A stretch of DNA of 37,901 nt from Eubacterium sp. (GTDB lineage: Bacteria > Bacillota > Clostridia > Acetivibrionales > DSM-1351), in NCBI GenBank assembly GCA_029266335.1, contig JAQSXC010000046.1:1-37901 (forward strand), read 5' to 3'. The notes under the pieces were generated by a model. The model saw only the letters and a list, made by a program, of their open reading frames with translations, was not told the DNA's origin and did not search any database. Within the stretch, counting starts at the first letter, position 1; each line of letters starts with the position of its first letter. Of the stretch, positions 17,674-25,485 are shown in pieces. A program made the position numbers and the translations under genes.

Positions 17674-18655
17674 AAGCATAGGAATACTGGGAACCGGTAG
17701 TTATTTACCCGAAAAAGTGCTTTCAAACAGTGATTTGGAGCAAATGGTTGAGACATCTAATGAGTGGATTATTAAGAGAACGGGAATTTCCGAAAGAAGA
17801 ATTTTAAATGAAGATTCTCCTGCCTATATCATGGGGATAGAGGCGTCAAGAAAAGCTTTGGAAAATGCTAATTTAACTGCAGAAGATATAGATTTAATAA
17901 TACTTGCGACAGAATCACCCGACTATATGACACCGTCATCAGCATGTATTATTCAAGGTGCCCTTGGAGCTAAAAATGCGACTGCTTTTGATTTAAATGC
18001 GGCTTGTACCGGGTTTATATATGCCCTTGTAACAGCTCAGCAATTCATAGCAAACGGAATGTTCAAGCATGCTTTAATAATAGGCTGCGAAGGCTTGTCA
18101 AAGGTTACCGACTGGAAGGACAGAAATACATGTGTTCTCTTTGGTGATGGCGCAGGTGCAGTTGTTATTGGTGAAGTAGATGAAGGGTACGGAATACTTA
18201 ATTCCTTCCTTGGTTCTGACGGAACAGCAGGTATGAATATTACTCTACCAAATCTTCATCTCACAGAAGCTGAAAAGGAAAAAAGGCCAAATGGAAAATA
18301 TAACTCGATTTGGATGGATGGAACAGAAGTTTTCAAATTTGCTGTTAAAGCAATGTCATCAGCTACTCTGAGGGTTTTGGAAGATCTTAACATGACGGTG
18401 GAGGATTTAAGCTATATCTTCCCCCATCAGGCAAATACAAGAATTATTGATGGTGCTATCAAGAAACTTGGTGTGACCGATGAAAAACTCCACTATGTGA
18501 TTCAGAAATATGGAAATATATCCTCAGCTTCAATTCCGGTTGCTTTGGATGAAGCAAGCAGGGAAGGAAAGCTGAAAAAAGGTGACAATATGGTACTTGT
18601 AGGATTTGGCGGCGGCTTGACCTGGGGTTCCATAGTAATTAAATGGGCTAAATAA
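17654..18655 (+). CDS. fabH: 3-oxoacyl-ACP synthase III, probably starting at a CTG codon
   Basis: FabH condenses acetyl-CoA or branched acyl-CoA with malonyl-ACP to begin fatty-acid synthesis. Taken from CTG 17654 the protein is 333 residues, with the family N-terminus intact (SIGILGTGSYLPEKV, 8-22). The triad is Cys118 (in AACTG), His258 (FPHQAN) and Asn288 (YGNISSAS). The C-terminal GFGGGLTWGS is present. The first ordinary start in frame is GTG 17717, which would remove the conserved first strand and GTGSYLPE. No ATG, GTG or TTG lies between the upstream stop (TGA, 17645) and 17717. A strong GGAGGTGA (17640-17647) sits 6 bases before the CTG. The start thus overlaps plsX, implying coupling. 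An ATA start at 17663 is a less likely alternative. Confidence 0.9.
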   Translation: MKTISTKSIGILGTGSYLPEKVLSNSDLEQMVETSNEWIIKRTGISERRILNEDSPAYIMGIEASRKALENANLTAEDIDLIILATESPDYMTPSSACIIQGALGAKNATAFDLNAACTGFIYALVTAQQFIANGMFKHALIIGCEGLSKVTDWKDRNTCVLFGDGAGAVVIGEVDEGYGILNSFLGSDGTAGMNITLPNLHLTEAEKEKRPNGKYNSIWMDGTEVFKFAVKAMSSATLRVLEDLNMTVEDLSYIFPHQANTRIIDGAIKKLGVTDEKLHYVIQKYGNISSASIPVALDEASREGKLKKGDNMVLVGFGGGLTWGSIVIKWAK

Positions 18656-18691
18656 TTTTAATTGTAATAATTAATTAATTTGGAGGTTAGT

Positions 18692-19627
18692 ATGGGTAAA
18701 TTAGCTTTTATATTTCCCGGACAGGGAGCTCAGTACGTTGGTATGGGAAAAGATATTGCTGCTGAGTATAAGAGTGCGGACGCAATTTTCGAAGCAGCTA
18801 CTGAAGCGTTGGGTTTCGATATAAAAGAAATGATATTTAACGGTGATGATGAGACATTAAAAATTACTGAAAATACTCAGCCAACAATTGTAACAACCAG
18901 TGTTGCATGCATGCAGCCACTTCTGGAAAAGGGTATAAAGCCAGATTTCGTAGCAGGTCTCAGCCTGGGTGAATATGCTGCTCACGTGGCTGCAGGTACT
19001 ATCAGCTTCAAGGATGCTGTAGCACTTGTAAGAAAAAGAGGAAAATTCATGCAGGAGGCCGTTCCTGTTGGAGTTGGAGCTATGTCGGCAATTATCGGTC
19101 TTGATAATGACGCTGTTATAGAAAGCTGTAAGGAGGCTTCTGCTGTTGGAGTTGTTGAACCTGCCAATTTCAACTGCCCGGGTCAGCTTGCAATTGCCGG
19201 TGAAGCCGCAGCTGTTGAAAAGGCAAATGAGCTCTGTAAGGCAAAGGGTGCTAAGAGAGCTATGCTGCTTCCCGTTAGTGCACCATTCCACTGCAGTCTT
19301 TTAAAACCAGCCGGTGAAAAGCTTGCTGCCGAACTCGAAAAAGTAACCCTCAATGATATAAAGATACCTGTTATTGTTAACGTTACAGCAAAATGTGTTA
19401 CTGACAAGACTGAAGTAAAGGAAACTTTAATTAATCAGGTAAGTAATTCTGTATTGTGGGAAAATTGCGTTAAAACAATGTTGGAGCAGGGTGTGGATAC
19501 CTTTGTTGAAATAGGACCTGGAAAGGTTCTCAGCGGTTTTGTGAAGAAAATTAGCAAGGAAGCAAAAGTGCTTAATGTTGAAAATCTTGACAGCCTCAAT
19601 GCAACTTTGGAAGAGTTATCAAAGTAA
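18692..19627 (+). CDS. fabD: Malonyl-CoA:ACP transacylase FabD
   Basis: FabD moves malonyl groups from CoA to acyl carrier protein. The 311-residue protein has FPGQGAQYVGMG near the N-terminus (8-19), the nucleophile Ser91 in GLSLGEY, Arg116 in VRKRG for carboxylate binding, and His200 in SAPFHCSLL. The nucleophile elbow is GLSLG rather than the common GHSLG; I believe this variant occurs in other Clostridia and the catalytic Ser and His remain. GGAGG lies just before the ATG at 18692. A TTG 12 bases upstream falls next to the ribosome site and is rejected. It follows fabH by 36 bases with no intervening fabK. Confidence 0.95.
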   Translation: MGKLAFIFPGQGAQYVGMGKDIAAEYKSADAIFEAATEALGFDIKEMIFNGDDETLKITENTQPTIVTTSVACMQPLLEKGIKPDFVAGLSLGEYAAHVAAGTISFKDAVALVRKRGKFMQEAVPVGVGAMSAIIGLDNDAVIESCKEASAVGVVEPANFNCPGQLAIAGEAAAVEKANELCKAKGAKRAMLLPVSAPFHCSLLKPAGEKLAAELEKVTLNDIKIPVIVNVTAKCVTDKTEVKETLINQVSNSVLWENCVKTMLEQGVDTFVEIGPGKVLSGFVKKISKEAKVLNVENLDSLNATLEELSK

Positions 19628-19648
19628 AAAGGCTGCGGAGGTGTAATT

Positions 19649-20386
19649 ATGCAATTTGAAGGAAAAACTGCTGTCATTACAGGTTCTTCACGAGGACTTG
19701 GGAAAGCAATCGCAGAGAAGCTTGGACGCTTGGGTGCAAACATTGTACTCAATGGTACAACCGAATCTGTTTTAAAAACTGCTGAAGAACTTGAAGCTAT
19801 GGGAATTAAAGTAGCAGCTACAGTTGGTGATGTAAGAAGTGCAGAAGACATAAAAGTGATGATGGCAAAAGCAGTAGATACCTTTGGAGGTGTTGATATT
19901 CTTATCAATAATGCCGGAATAACCAGAGATAAACCTATGGCTATGATGTCTGAGGACGATTGGGACACCGTTCTTGATATTAACCTGAAAGGTACTTTTC
20001 TCTGTACAAAGGCAGCTTCCAAACTGATGATAAAGAAAAGATACGGTAGAATAATCAATATTTCATCTGTTGCAGGAGCTTACGGAAATCCTGGTCAGGC
20101 AAATTATTCGGCATCAAAGGGCGGTATGATTGCCCTGACAAAAACAACTGCCAAGGAGCTTGCTCCAAGGGGCGTTACTTGTAATGCAGTAACACCCGGA
20201 CTGATCGAAAGTGATATGACGGAAATATTACCTGAGGAGCTGAAGAAGAAATACCTCGAAAAGATTGCACTTGGAAGGTTCGGGACACCTGAAGATGTTG
20301 CAAATGTCGTAGCATTTCTGGCAGCAGAAGAAACAGGATATGTGACCGGACAGGTAATAGATATTGACGGTGGGCTGGTTATGTAA
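19649..20386 (+). CDS. fabG: 3-oxoacyl-ACP reductase FabG
   Basis: FabG reduces 3-oxoacyl-ACP with NADPH in each elongation round. The 245 residues form a classical SDR: TGSSRGLGKA (11-20) for NADP binding, NNAGI (87-91), Asn112, Ser140, and Tyr153-x3-Lys157 in ANYSASKGG, completing the catalytic tetrad. The usual FabG end, GQVIDIDGGLVM, is present. GGAGG precedes the ATG and the gene begins 21 bases after fabD, so both are on one transcript. A 144-base gap follows before acpP. Confidence 0.96.
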   Translation: MQFEGKTAVITGSSRGLGKAIAEKLGRLGANIVLNGTTESVLKTAEELEAMGIKVAATVGDVRSAEDIKVMMAKAVDTFGGVDILINNAGITRDKPMAMMSEDDWDTVLDINLKGTFLCTKAASKLMIKKRYGRIINISSVAGAYGNPGQANYSASKGGMIALTKTTAKELAPRGVTCNAVTPGLIESDMTEILPEELKKKYLEKIALGRFGTPEDVANVVAFLAAEETGYVTGQVIDIDGGLVM

Positions 20387-20530
20387 TAATATTAGCATGA
20401 ATGTGCTTGCAAAATTTATCAGCGTTAAGCTTTAAATGGATTTTTCAGGCAGTTCGGCTTAAAATTTATAAAATTGCATACTATAGTGGTGTGTAATTTA
20501 AGAAACCATCCTTTGGAAGGAGGTGAATAT

Positions 20531-20758
20531 ATGGTTTTCGAGAAAGTTAAAAAGTTAATTGTTGAGCAGTTAGGGGTTGAAGAAGACGATATAGCTATGG
20601 AATCTTCTTTCATAGATGATCTCGGAGCAGATTCTCTTGATATAGTTGAGCTTATCATGGCTTTGGAAGAAGAGTTCAGCCTTGAGATTCCAGACGATCA
20701 GGCAGAAAAGATCACTACAGTCGGTGATGCTGTTGAATACATCAAAAATAATACTTAA
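20531..20758 (+). CDS. acpP: Acyl carrier protein
   Basis: ACP carries growing acyl chains on a 4'-phosphopantetheine arm. The 75-residue acidic protein has the attachment Ser35 in [11 protein letters not shown] and the four-helix pattern of the family ([20 protein letters not shown] at the end). AAGGAGGTGA lies 4 bases before the ATG. The bases just before it (TCCTT-TGG-AAGGA) can form a small hairpin over part of this ribosome site. Its stop codon overlaps the left arm of a terminator. It lies between fabG and fabF as in many bacteria. Confidence 0.97.
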   Translation: MVFEKVKKLIVEQLGVEEDDIAMESSFIDDLGADSLDIVELIMALEEEFSLEIPDDQAEKITTVGDAVEYIKNNT

Positions 20759-20784
20759 AAAAAGTCCCAATAGGGACTTTTTTT
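20757..20784 (+). terminator. Intrinsic terminator after acpP
   Basis: AAAAAAAGTCCC (20757-20768), loop AATA, GGGACTTTTTTT (20773-20784). It starts within the acpP stop codon and would let ACP message exceed that of fabF downstream. Confidence 0.85.
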
Positions 20785-20897
20785 AAGATTATGTCCTTTA
20801 CCAAGTCTCTGATGTCCTATGGACGTTTATATAGATCTTGAATATTTTTAAATTAAAAATAATTTTCACAAATAAAACGAATAAATGGAGGTTAATT

Positions 20898-22133
20898 ATG
20901 AGCAGACGTGTAGTTATTACAGGTGCCGGAGTCGTTTCTTCCTTAGGTATGGGAGTTGAACAATTCTGGGGAGCTATTAAAGAAGGCAAAAATGGTATAA
21001 GTGAAGTAACTAGAATTGATGTTTCAAATCTTCCAACAAAAGTAGGAGCAGAAATAAAAGATTTCGATGCTTCCCAATATATTGACAAAAAAGAAGCCAG
21101 AAGAATGGACAGATATAATCAGTTTGCAATGGTTGCAGCTAAATTGGCTGTTGAAAATTCAAAACTGGATTTGGAGAGTCTTGATCTGGATAAGTGCGGA
21201 GTTATTGTTGGTTCGGGTGTTGGTGGTCTGGAAACACTTGAAGACCAGCATTCTGTCTTATTGAATAAAGGTGCAGGAAGAGTCAGCCCCTTCTTTATTC
21301 CAATGATGATTTCCAATATGGCAGCTGGCAGAATAGCAATTGAGTACGGTTTCAGAGGCTTTAACGAGTGTGTTGTTACTGCTTGTGCAACTGGTAACAA
21401 TGCTATCGGAGATGCTTTCAAAGTAATTGGCCGCGGTGATGCAGATGTTATGATCACCGGTGGTGCAGAAGCTTGTATCACAATGATGAGCTTTGCAGGC
21501 TTCTGTTCAATGGGAGCTATGACAAAAAATCCTGATCCTGCTACTGCCTGCAGACCTTTTGACAAGGACAGGGATGGATTTATACCGGGAGAAGGTGCCG
21601 CAATTCTGATAATTGAAGAGTTGGAGCATGCTGTTAAAAGAGGTGCAAATATAATTGCTGAAGTGGTTGGATATGGCTGTACCTGTGATGCATATCATAT
21701 TACAGCTCCACATCCCGAAGGCGACGGCGGAGTAAGGAGCATGCAAATGGCTATCAGGGATGCAGGTATTAAGCCTGAGCAGGTTGGTTATATTAATGCA
21801 CATGGTACTTCAACACCATTAAATGATCCTACAGAAGTTAACATAGTTAAAAGAGTATTCGGTGATCATGCAAAGAGCCTTTCAATGAGTTCAACCAAGT
21901 CAATGACTGGTCACTTGCTTGGAGCAGCTGGTGCAATAGAAGCTATAGTAACTGCACTGGCACTTAAGGAAGGTTTCCTGCCACCAACAATAAATGTTCA
22001 GAACCAGGATCCCGAATGTGACATAGACTGCGTACCAAACGTTGGAAAGAAATCCGATATAAAATATGCTTTATCAAATTCACTTGGTTTTGGCGGTCAC
22101 AATGCAACATTATGCTTGAAGAAATATGAATAA
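20898..22133 (+). CDS. fabF: 3-oxoacyl-ACP synthase II (FabF)
   Basis: FabF condenses malonyl-ACP with acyl-ACP during elongation. The 411-residue protein has the condensing-enzyme triad: Cys163 in TACATG, His302 in NAHGTSTP and His339 in [10 protein letters not shown]. It also has the C-terminal [12 protein letters not shown]. The ATG at 20898 is preceded by GGAGG and gives the standard [11 protein letters not shown] start. The next in-frame start 60 bases upstream has no ribosome site. Terminators lie on both sides (after acpP and after fabF). I see no convincing promoter in the 113 bases between acpP and fabF, so it probably depends on read-through. Confidence 0.96.
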   Translation: MSRRVVITGAGVVSSLGMGVEQFWGAIKEGKNGISEVTRIDVSNLPTKVGAEIKDFDASQYIDKKEARRMDRYNQFAMVAAKLAVENSKLDLESLDLDKCGVIVGSGVGGLETLEDQHSVLLNKGAGRVSPFFIPMMISNMAAGRIAIEYGFRGFNECVVTACATGNNAIGDAFKVIGRGDADVMITGGAEACITMMSFAGFCSMGAMTKNPDPATACRPFDKDRDGFIPGEGAAILIIEELEHAVKRGANIIAEVVGYGCTCDAYHITAPHPEGDGGVRSMQMAIRDAGIKPEQVGYINAHGTSTPLNDPTEVNIVKRVFGDHAKSLSMSSTKSMTGHLLGAAGAIEAIVTALALKEGFLPPTINVQNQDPECDIDCVPNVGKKSDIKYALSNSLGFGGHNATLCLKKYE

Positions 22134-22196
22134 GACACATAAATATTAAGGAAAGAAATTTTTATGTTGAATCTATGCGTTATAAAAGTATAAAAT

Positions 22197-22223
22197 AAAA
22201 GGTGGGATTAGTCCCACCTTTTT
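22197..22223 (+). terminator. Intrinsic terminator after fabF
   Basis: AAAAGGTGGGA (22197-22207), loop TTAG, TCCCACCTTTT (22212-22222) and further T residues. It closes the lipid cluster, 30 bases before rnc. Confidence 0.88.
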
Positions 22224-22252
22224 ATTTTTTACAACACTTTCGGAGGGAAATA

Positions 22253-22978
22253 ATGAATAGCAGTTTTAAAAACAGCACTAATAATATACCCGACAATATA
22301 CCTCTTTTTGAAAAGAGAATTAATTATTCTTTCAAAGATAAGGAAGTTATATTTACAGCAATAACTCACAGTTCCTATGCTAACGAAAAGAAGGCAAAAA
22401 AACTCAAGTATAATGAGAGAATAGAGTTTCTTGGCGATTCAGTTTTAAGCCTGACAATAAGTGAATATTTATATAAAATGTTTCCTGAGTTACCCGAGGG
22501 AGAATTAACAGTTATACGCTCAAAAATCGTATGTGAAAGTTCGCTTTCCTGTTGTGCTGCTCAGATTGGACTGGGAGATGTCCTGCTGCTTGGAAAGGGA
22601 GAAGAACTTTCAGGAGGCCGGAGCAAAAGTTCTATATTATCAGATGCTTTTGAAGCCTTGTTAGGAGCATTATATCTTGACGGCGGCTTTGAAATTGCCA
22701 GGGAATTCATCCTTAAACACATGATGAACATTATAAAGAGCAGTGTTCAGGGAAAGCTGTTTTCCGACTATAAAACCCAACTTCAGGAAAAGGTTCAGCA
22801 GAACGGAGAAAAGCAAATTTCCTATTCGGTGATTGATGAAAGTGGTCCGGATCATAATAAGACCTTTGTCACTGAAATAAGGATAAATAATGTTGTGCGC
22901 GGACAAGGAACAGGTCGATCAAAAAAGGAATCCGAGCAAAATGCTGCAAAGGATGCACTGGATAAGCTCAGCATCTGA
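22253..22978 (+). CDS. rnc: Ribonuclease III
   Basis: RNase III cuts double-stranded RNA, including rRNA precursors. The 241 residues contain the catalytic domain with signature NERIEFLGDSVL (54-65), including Asp62, plus the second metal site Asp131 and Glu134 in SDAFEALLGALYLDGG. A C-terminal dsRNA-binding domain (about 168-241) ends in GRSKKESEQNAAKDAL. GGAGGG precedes the ATG at 22253. A GTG 51 bases upstream lies in the terminator and is rejected. It follows fabF and precedes a radical SAM gene, matching the acpP-fabF-rnc-smc-ftsY order of Firmicutes, here with 7 kb inserted before smc. Confidence 0.96.
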   Translation: MNSSFKNSTNNIPDNIPLFEKRINYSFKDKEVIFTAITHSSYANEKKAKKLKYNERIEFLGDSVLSLTISEYLYKMFPELPEGELTVIRSKIVCESSLSCCAAQIGLGDVLLLGKGEELSGGRSKSSILSDAFEALLGALYLDGGFEIAREFILKHMMNIIKSSVQGKLFSDYKTQLQEKVQQNGEKQISYSVIDESGPDHNKTFVTEIRINNVVRGQGTGRSKKESEQNAAKDALDKLSI

Positions 22979-23000
22979 CAAGGTGCACTAATCAAAGGGA

Positions 23001-24020
23001 GTGTTTAAAATTAAGAAACACATAGTTATTCCGGTTTTTGTTCCACATAAGGGTTGTCCATATGACTGTATATTTTGCAATCAGAAAACCATAAGCGGGC
23101 AAGTCAATGAAGCCAGTGAGGCCGATATAAGAAATACCATAGAAGAACATATTAAAACCGCAGGTAATGCATTCATAGAAATAGGCTTTTACGGAGGAAG
23201 CTTTACCGGAATTTCAAAAGATGAGCAGGAGAGATATCTAAAAATCGGCTATAGTTATATACAGGAGGGTAAAGTAAATCAATTACGGCTTTCAACAAGA
23301 CCCGACTATATAAATGCCGGCATACTTGAGCATTTGGCGAAATATGGGGTTAAAACAATAGAATTGGGCGCACAGAGCCTGGATGACCGTGTTCTCGGCT
23401 GCAGTAACAGGGGGCATGATATGGAGGCCGTAGTAAGGGCTTCTGAAATGATTAAGGAAAAAGGTTTCACACTTGGAATACAAACCATGATCGGATTACC
23501 CGAAGACACTGCCCATAAGGCTTTGGCTACAGCTAAAAGAGTAATTCAGCTTGGACCGGACCTTGTCAGAATATATCCTACTTTGGTTATTAGAAATACT
23601 TATCTGCAAAAAATGTATGAGCAGGGTCGATATACTCCTCTGACGCTCGAGGAAGCAGTTGCTATCAGTGCTCAACTGTTGGAGCTCTATGAAGAAAACA
23701 ATATAAATGTAATCCGTATAGGGCTTCAACCTACAGAAAGTATCAGCGAAAACGGTGAAATAATAGCAGGACCCTTTCACCCTGCATTTAGACAGTTGGT
23801 ACAATCCAGACTGATGAGAAACAAGCTGGAGAAATATTTCCAGGAAAATAATCTGAAAGATATCAGGGCAGTTGTCATCGAATGTAACCCTAATGAGGTA
23901 TCAAATATTGTTGGTCAAAAGCGGCAAAATATAGACAAATTAAGGGCTGAATTCAATATTGGACATATAAAGGTAATTGGCAGGGAAGGTATTGATTTAT
24001 TTAACTGTTTCTTAATGTGA
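23001..24020 (+). CDS. Elp3-like radical SAM protein
   Basis: The 339-residue product has an early CPYDCIFC motif (C-x3-C-x2-C) for the SAM-bound 4Fe-4S cluster, GFYGGSFTG, LRLSTRPDYI, ELGAQSLDDRVL and QTMIGLPED. That is the Elp3/MiaB/NifB radical-SAM barrel, in the COG1243-like bacterial group without the acetyltransferase domain. The reaction is unknown; tRNA or heme-related chemistry is seen in relatives. It lies 22 bases after rnc. The start is doubtful. GTG 23001 is the only ordinary start after the upstream in-frame stop (22989), but the ribosome-site sequence AAAGGGAG runs into it. An ATT at 23010 would have proper spacing and costs three residues. Confidence 0.85.
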   Translation: MFKIKKHIVIPVFVPHKGCPYDCIFCNQKTISGQVNEASEADIRNTIEEHIKTAGNAFIEIGFYGGSFTGISKDEQERYLKIGYSYIQEGKVNQLRLSTRPDYINAGILEHLAKYGVKTIELGAQSLDDRVLGCSNRGHDMEAVVRASEMIKEKGFTLGIQTMIGLPEDTAHKALATAKRVIQLGPDLVRIYPTLVIRNTYLQKMYEQGRYTPLTLEEAVAISAQLLELYEENNINVIRIGLQPTESISENGEIIAGPFHPAFRQLVQSRLMRNKLEKYFQENNLKDIRAVVIECNPNEVSNIVGQKRQNIDKLRAEFNIGHIKVIGREGIDLFNCFLM

Positions 24021-24072
24021 AAACCTGACAAATAAAGTCAAAAATGTTTATTTAAAATTTTAAATGTAAAAA

Positions 24073-24099
24073 GAAGGAATTTGCAGTAATATATAGAAT
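24073..24099 (+). promoter_or_regulatory. Sigma-H-like promoter of spoVS
   Basis: GAAGGAATT (24073-24081) fits RWAGGAXXT fully and AGAAT (24095-24099) fits HGAAT. The 13-base gap is one shorter than the textbook 14. The start would lie about 65 bases before spoVS. Sigma-H control of spoVS is established in Bacillus subtilis. Confidence 0.65.
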
Positions 24100-24169
24100 A
24101 GTAATACTTAGATATATAAATTTATTTTTTTTATTATTTTATTAAAGCATTTTTTAGGAGGATGTATTT

Positions 24170-24430
24170 ATGGAAGTTCTAAAAGTTTCAGCTAATTCGC
24201 AGCCCAAATCTGTTGCTGGAGCATTAGCCGCTGTTTTACGCGACAACAATTATGCAGAAATCCAGGCAGTTGGAGCTGGAGCAGTAAACCAGGCGGTCAA
24301 AGCAATTGCTATCACTCGTGGTTTTGTTGCTCCTAATGGAATCGATCTTGTTGCAGTTCCCGCTTTTGCAGAGGTTACCATTGATGGCGAAGAAAGAACA
24401 GCCATTAAGTTTTATATTCAACCTCGATAA
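24170..24430 (+). CDS. spoVS: Stage V sporulation protein S
   Basis: SpoVS is a small, very conserved Alba-fold-related regulator needed for normal progress of sporulation beyond the coat stage and linked to septation and DNA or RNA binding. The 86-residue product has the family sequence along its whole length (EVLKVSANSQPKSVAGALA, GAGAVNQAVKAIAI, ending KFYIQPR). AGGAGG precedes the ATG. It is a single-gene unit with its own sigma-H-like promoter, followed by a strong hairpin. Its presence shows that the organism belongs to a spore-forming lineage. Confidence 0.96.
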   Translation: MEVLKVSANSQPKSVAGALAAVLRDNNYAEIQAVGAGAVNQAVKAIAITRGFVAPNGIDLVAVPAFAEVTIDGEERTAIKFYIQPR

Positions 24431-24446
24431 TTAAATCAATAATTTA

Positions 24447-24471
24447 TAGGCTCGCTGCCTCAGCGAGCCTA
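24447..24471. terminator. Strong hairpin between spoVS and sod
   Basis: TAGGCTCGCTG and CAGCGAGCCTA form a perfect 11-bp stem around CCT, between convergent genes. Neither side has a clean T-tract, so it is a strong hairpin of likely terminator or 3'-end-protecting role. Confidence 0.65.
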
Positions 24472-24535
24472 AAATAATATTTAAAATATGAAACAATAAT
24501 TGCTGCTTGGGGAATATAAAGCAAAGCATTTTTGT

Positions 24536-25177
24536 CTATTTGAGAGGTACTTGACCGTTAAAGGCCATTAAAAGTCTTCTTTCAACTTCGTACCAATTGA
24601 CAATATCCCACCAGCTATCAATATACTTTCTTCTGTTATTCTGGTAATCCAGATAATATGCGTGTTCCCAGGTATCACAGACCAATATTGGGATACCACT
24701 CCATTGAGTAAGATTCTGATGCTTTTCAGCCATTAATATCTCCAGACGCTTCCAGGTAGGCTGCCAGGTCAGTATTCCCCAACCTGAACCCTCAACTTTT
24801 TCAGAAGCTGTCTTGAATTGCTCTTTAAATGCGTTAAAACTCCCAAAATATTGATTAATATGAAAAAGAGTATTCTGTCCTGGTTTTCCGCCGGTACCCT
24901 GTGGAGCCATGATTGTCCAAAAGATGCTGTGCAAAATGTGGCCTGAACCGTTAAAAGCCAATTCATTCTCCCAATATTTTATATATTCAAAATTGTTATT
25001 TTGACGTGCTTGTTCAAGCCCAGTTTCAGCTTTATTCAACCCATCTACATATGCCTTATGATGTTTGTCATGATGCAGGGTCAAAGTTCGCCGACTTATT
25101 ATTGGTTCTAGTGAATTATAGGGGTAGGGCAGGGGGGGCAGCTTATGCTGTCCGACAGGTATCATATTTGGCTGCAT
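24536..25177 (-). CDS. Superoxide dismutase, Mn type by motif
   Basis: The enzyme converts superoxide to oxygen and peroxide. The 213-residue protein keeps all four metal ligands: His35 (LHHDKHH), His83 (HILHSIFW), Asp168 and His172 (CDTWEHAYY). The second-shell Gln lies in the C-terminal half (Gln154, KHQN) and Gly lies before the second helix His, which is the Mn rather than Fe pattern. I chose the ATG at 25177 because GGAGG lies 5 bases upstream; the ATG 21 bases earlier would bury it. Upstream on the same strand are hairpins, a candidate tiny gene and a coat-like gene. This suggests, without proof, a spore-associated dismutase as in Bacillus coat preparations. Confidence 0.93.
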   Translation of the reverse strand: MQPNMIPVGQHKLPPLPYPYNSLEPIISRRTLTLHHDKHHKAYVDGLNKAETGLEQARQNNNFEYIKYWENELAFNGSGHILHSIFWTIMAPQGTGGKPGQNTLFHINQYFGSFNAFKEQFKTASEKVEGSGWGILTWQPTWKRLEILMAEKHQNLTQWSGIPILVCDTWEHAYYLDYQNNRRKYIDSWWDIVNWYEVERRLLMAFNGQVPLK

Positions 25178-25190
25178 ATTAACCTCCATG

Positions 25191-25205
25191 AGCCGCATTG
25201 CGGCT
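25191..25205 (-). other. Hairpin just upstream of the sod ribosome site
   Basis: AGCCGC-AAT-GCGGCT (reverse strand) forms a 6-bp GC-rich stem 3 bases before GGAGG. A second hairpin lies upstream at 25232-25257 (CTTTAT-T-CGC / GCG-G-ATAAAG). It is fully paired only in the reverse-strand RNA, where the odd pair is G-U, which supports a reverse-strand transcript. Confidence 0.45.
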
Positions 25206-25267
25206 ACAAAATATTAATGAAATTATGCTCTCTTTATCCGCTATAAGGCGAATAAAGGAGGTTAATT

Positions 25268-25345
25268 GGCCTTGCGCGTTTTCAAAGTATTGGTGATCTT
25301 TTACTTCAATTCGAAAAATTAATACTTTGAATATATCGCGCGGCC
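25268..25345. repeat. Large imperfect inverted repeat upstream of sod
   Basis: The left arm GGCC-tt-GCGCG-tt-TTCAAAGTATT (25268-25291) matches the right arm AATACTTTGAA-tatat-CGCGC-GGCC (25321-25345): 20 paired bases with two small interruptions and a 29-base loop. A 9-base outer pair, AGGAGGTTA (25256-25264) and TAACCTCCT (25398-25406), encloses it, so ribosome-site sequences point inward from both strands. There is no T-tract. It may be a protein-binding site or a regulatory RNA structure. Confidence 0.6.
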
Positions 25346-25395
25346 ATAAATTCATAGGTTCGATTGGAAGACAAATAGTAAATGAAGTCTTTCAA
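25306..25395 (-). CDS. Candidate 29-residue small protein upstream of sod
   Basis: On the reverse strand AGGAGG (25406-25401) is followed after 5 bases by a TTG at 25395, opening a frame of 29 codons to a TGA at 25308-25306. The peptide begins MKDFIYYLSSNRTYEF and continues MAARYIQSINFSN. It is amphipathic and aromatic-rich, with no signal peptide. I recognise no family. The ribosome site is as good as that of any gene here, and the frame lies between the coat-like gene and sod in the same direction. A competing 18-residue frame on the forward strand (TTG 25266, AGGAGG 4 bases upstream, stop at 25322) overlaps it within the inverted repeat. Both could be chance. Confidence 0.35.
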   Translation of the reverse strand: MKDFIYYLSSNRTYEFMAARYIQSINFSN

Positions 25396-25485
25396 GCTAA
25401 CCTCCTAAATCCTTTTCTTCTATATAATATAGCTATCTGCCGAACTATGTGCAGAATTGATTATTGAATATTAAAGTCATATAAG

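Noticed and set aside
19435-20058. 207-codon open frame on the reverse strand across fabD/fabG
   Set aside because: It is the antisense of two well-supported genes, has low-complexity Ser/Thr/Ile composition typical of shadow frames, and lacks a ribosome site.
25266-25322. 18-codon forward frame with AGGAGG and TTG start
   Set aside because: It is shorter than the competing reverse-strand frame and opposes the direction of neighbouring genes; its ribosome site may exist only as part of the inverted repeat.
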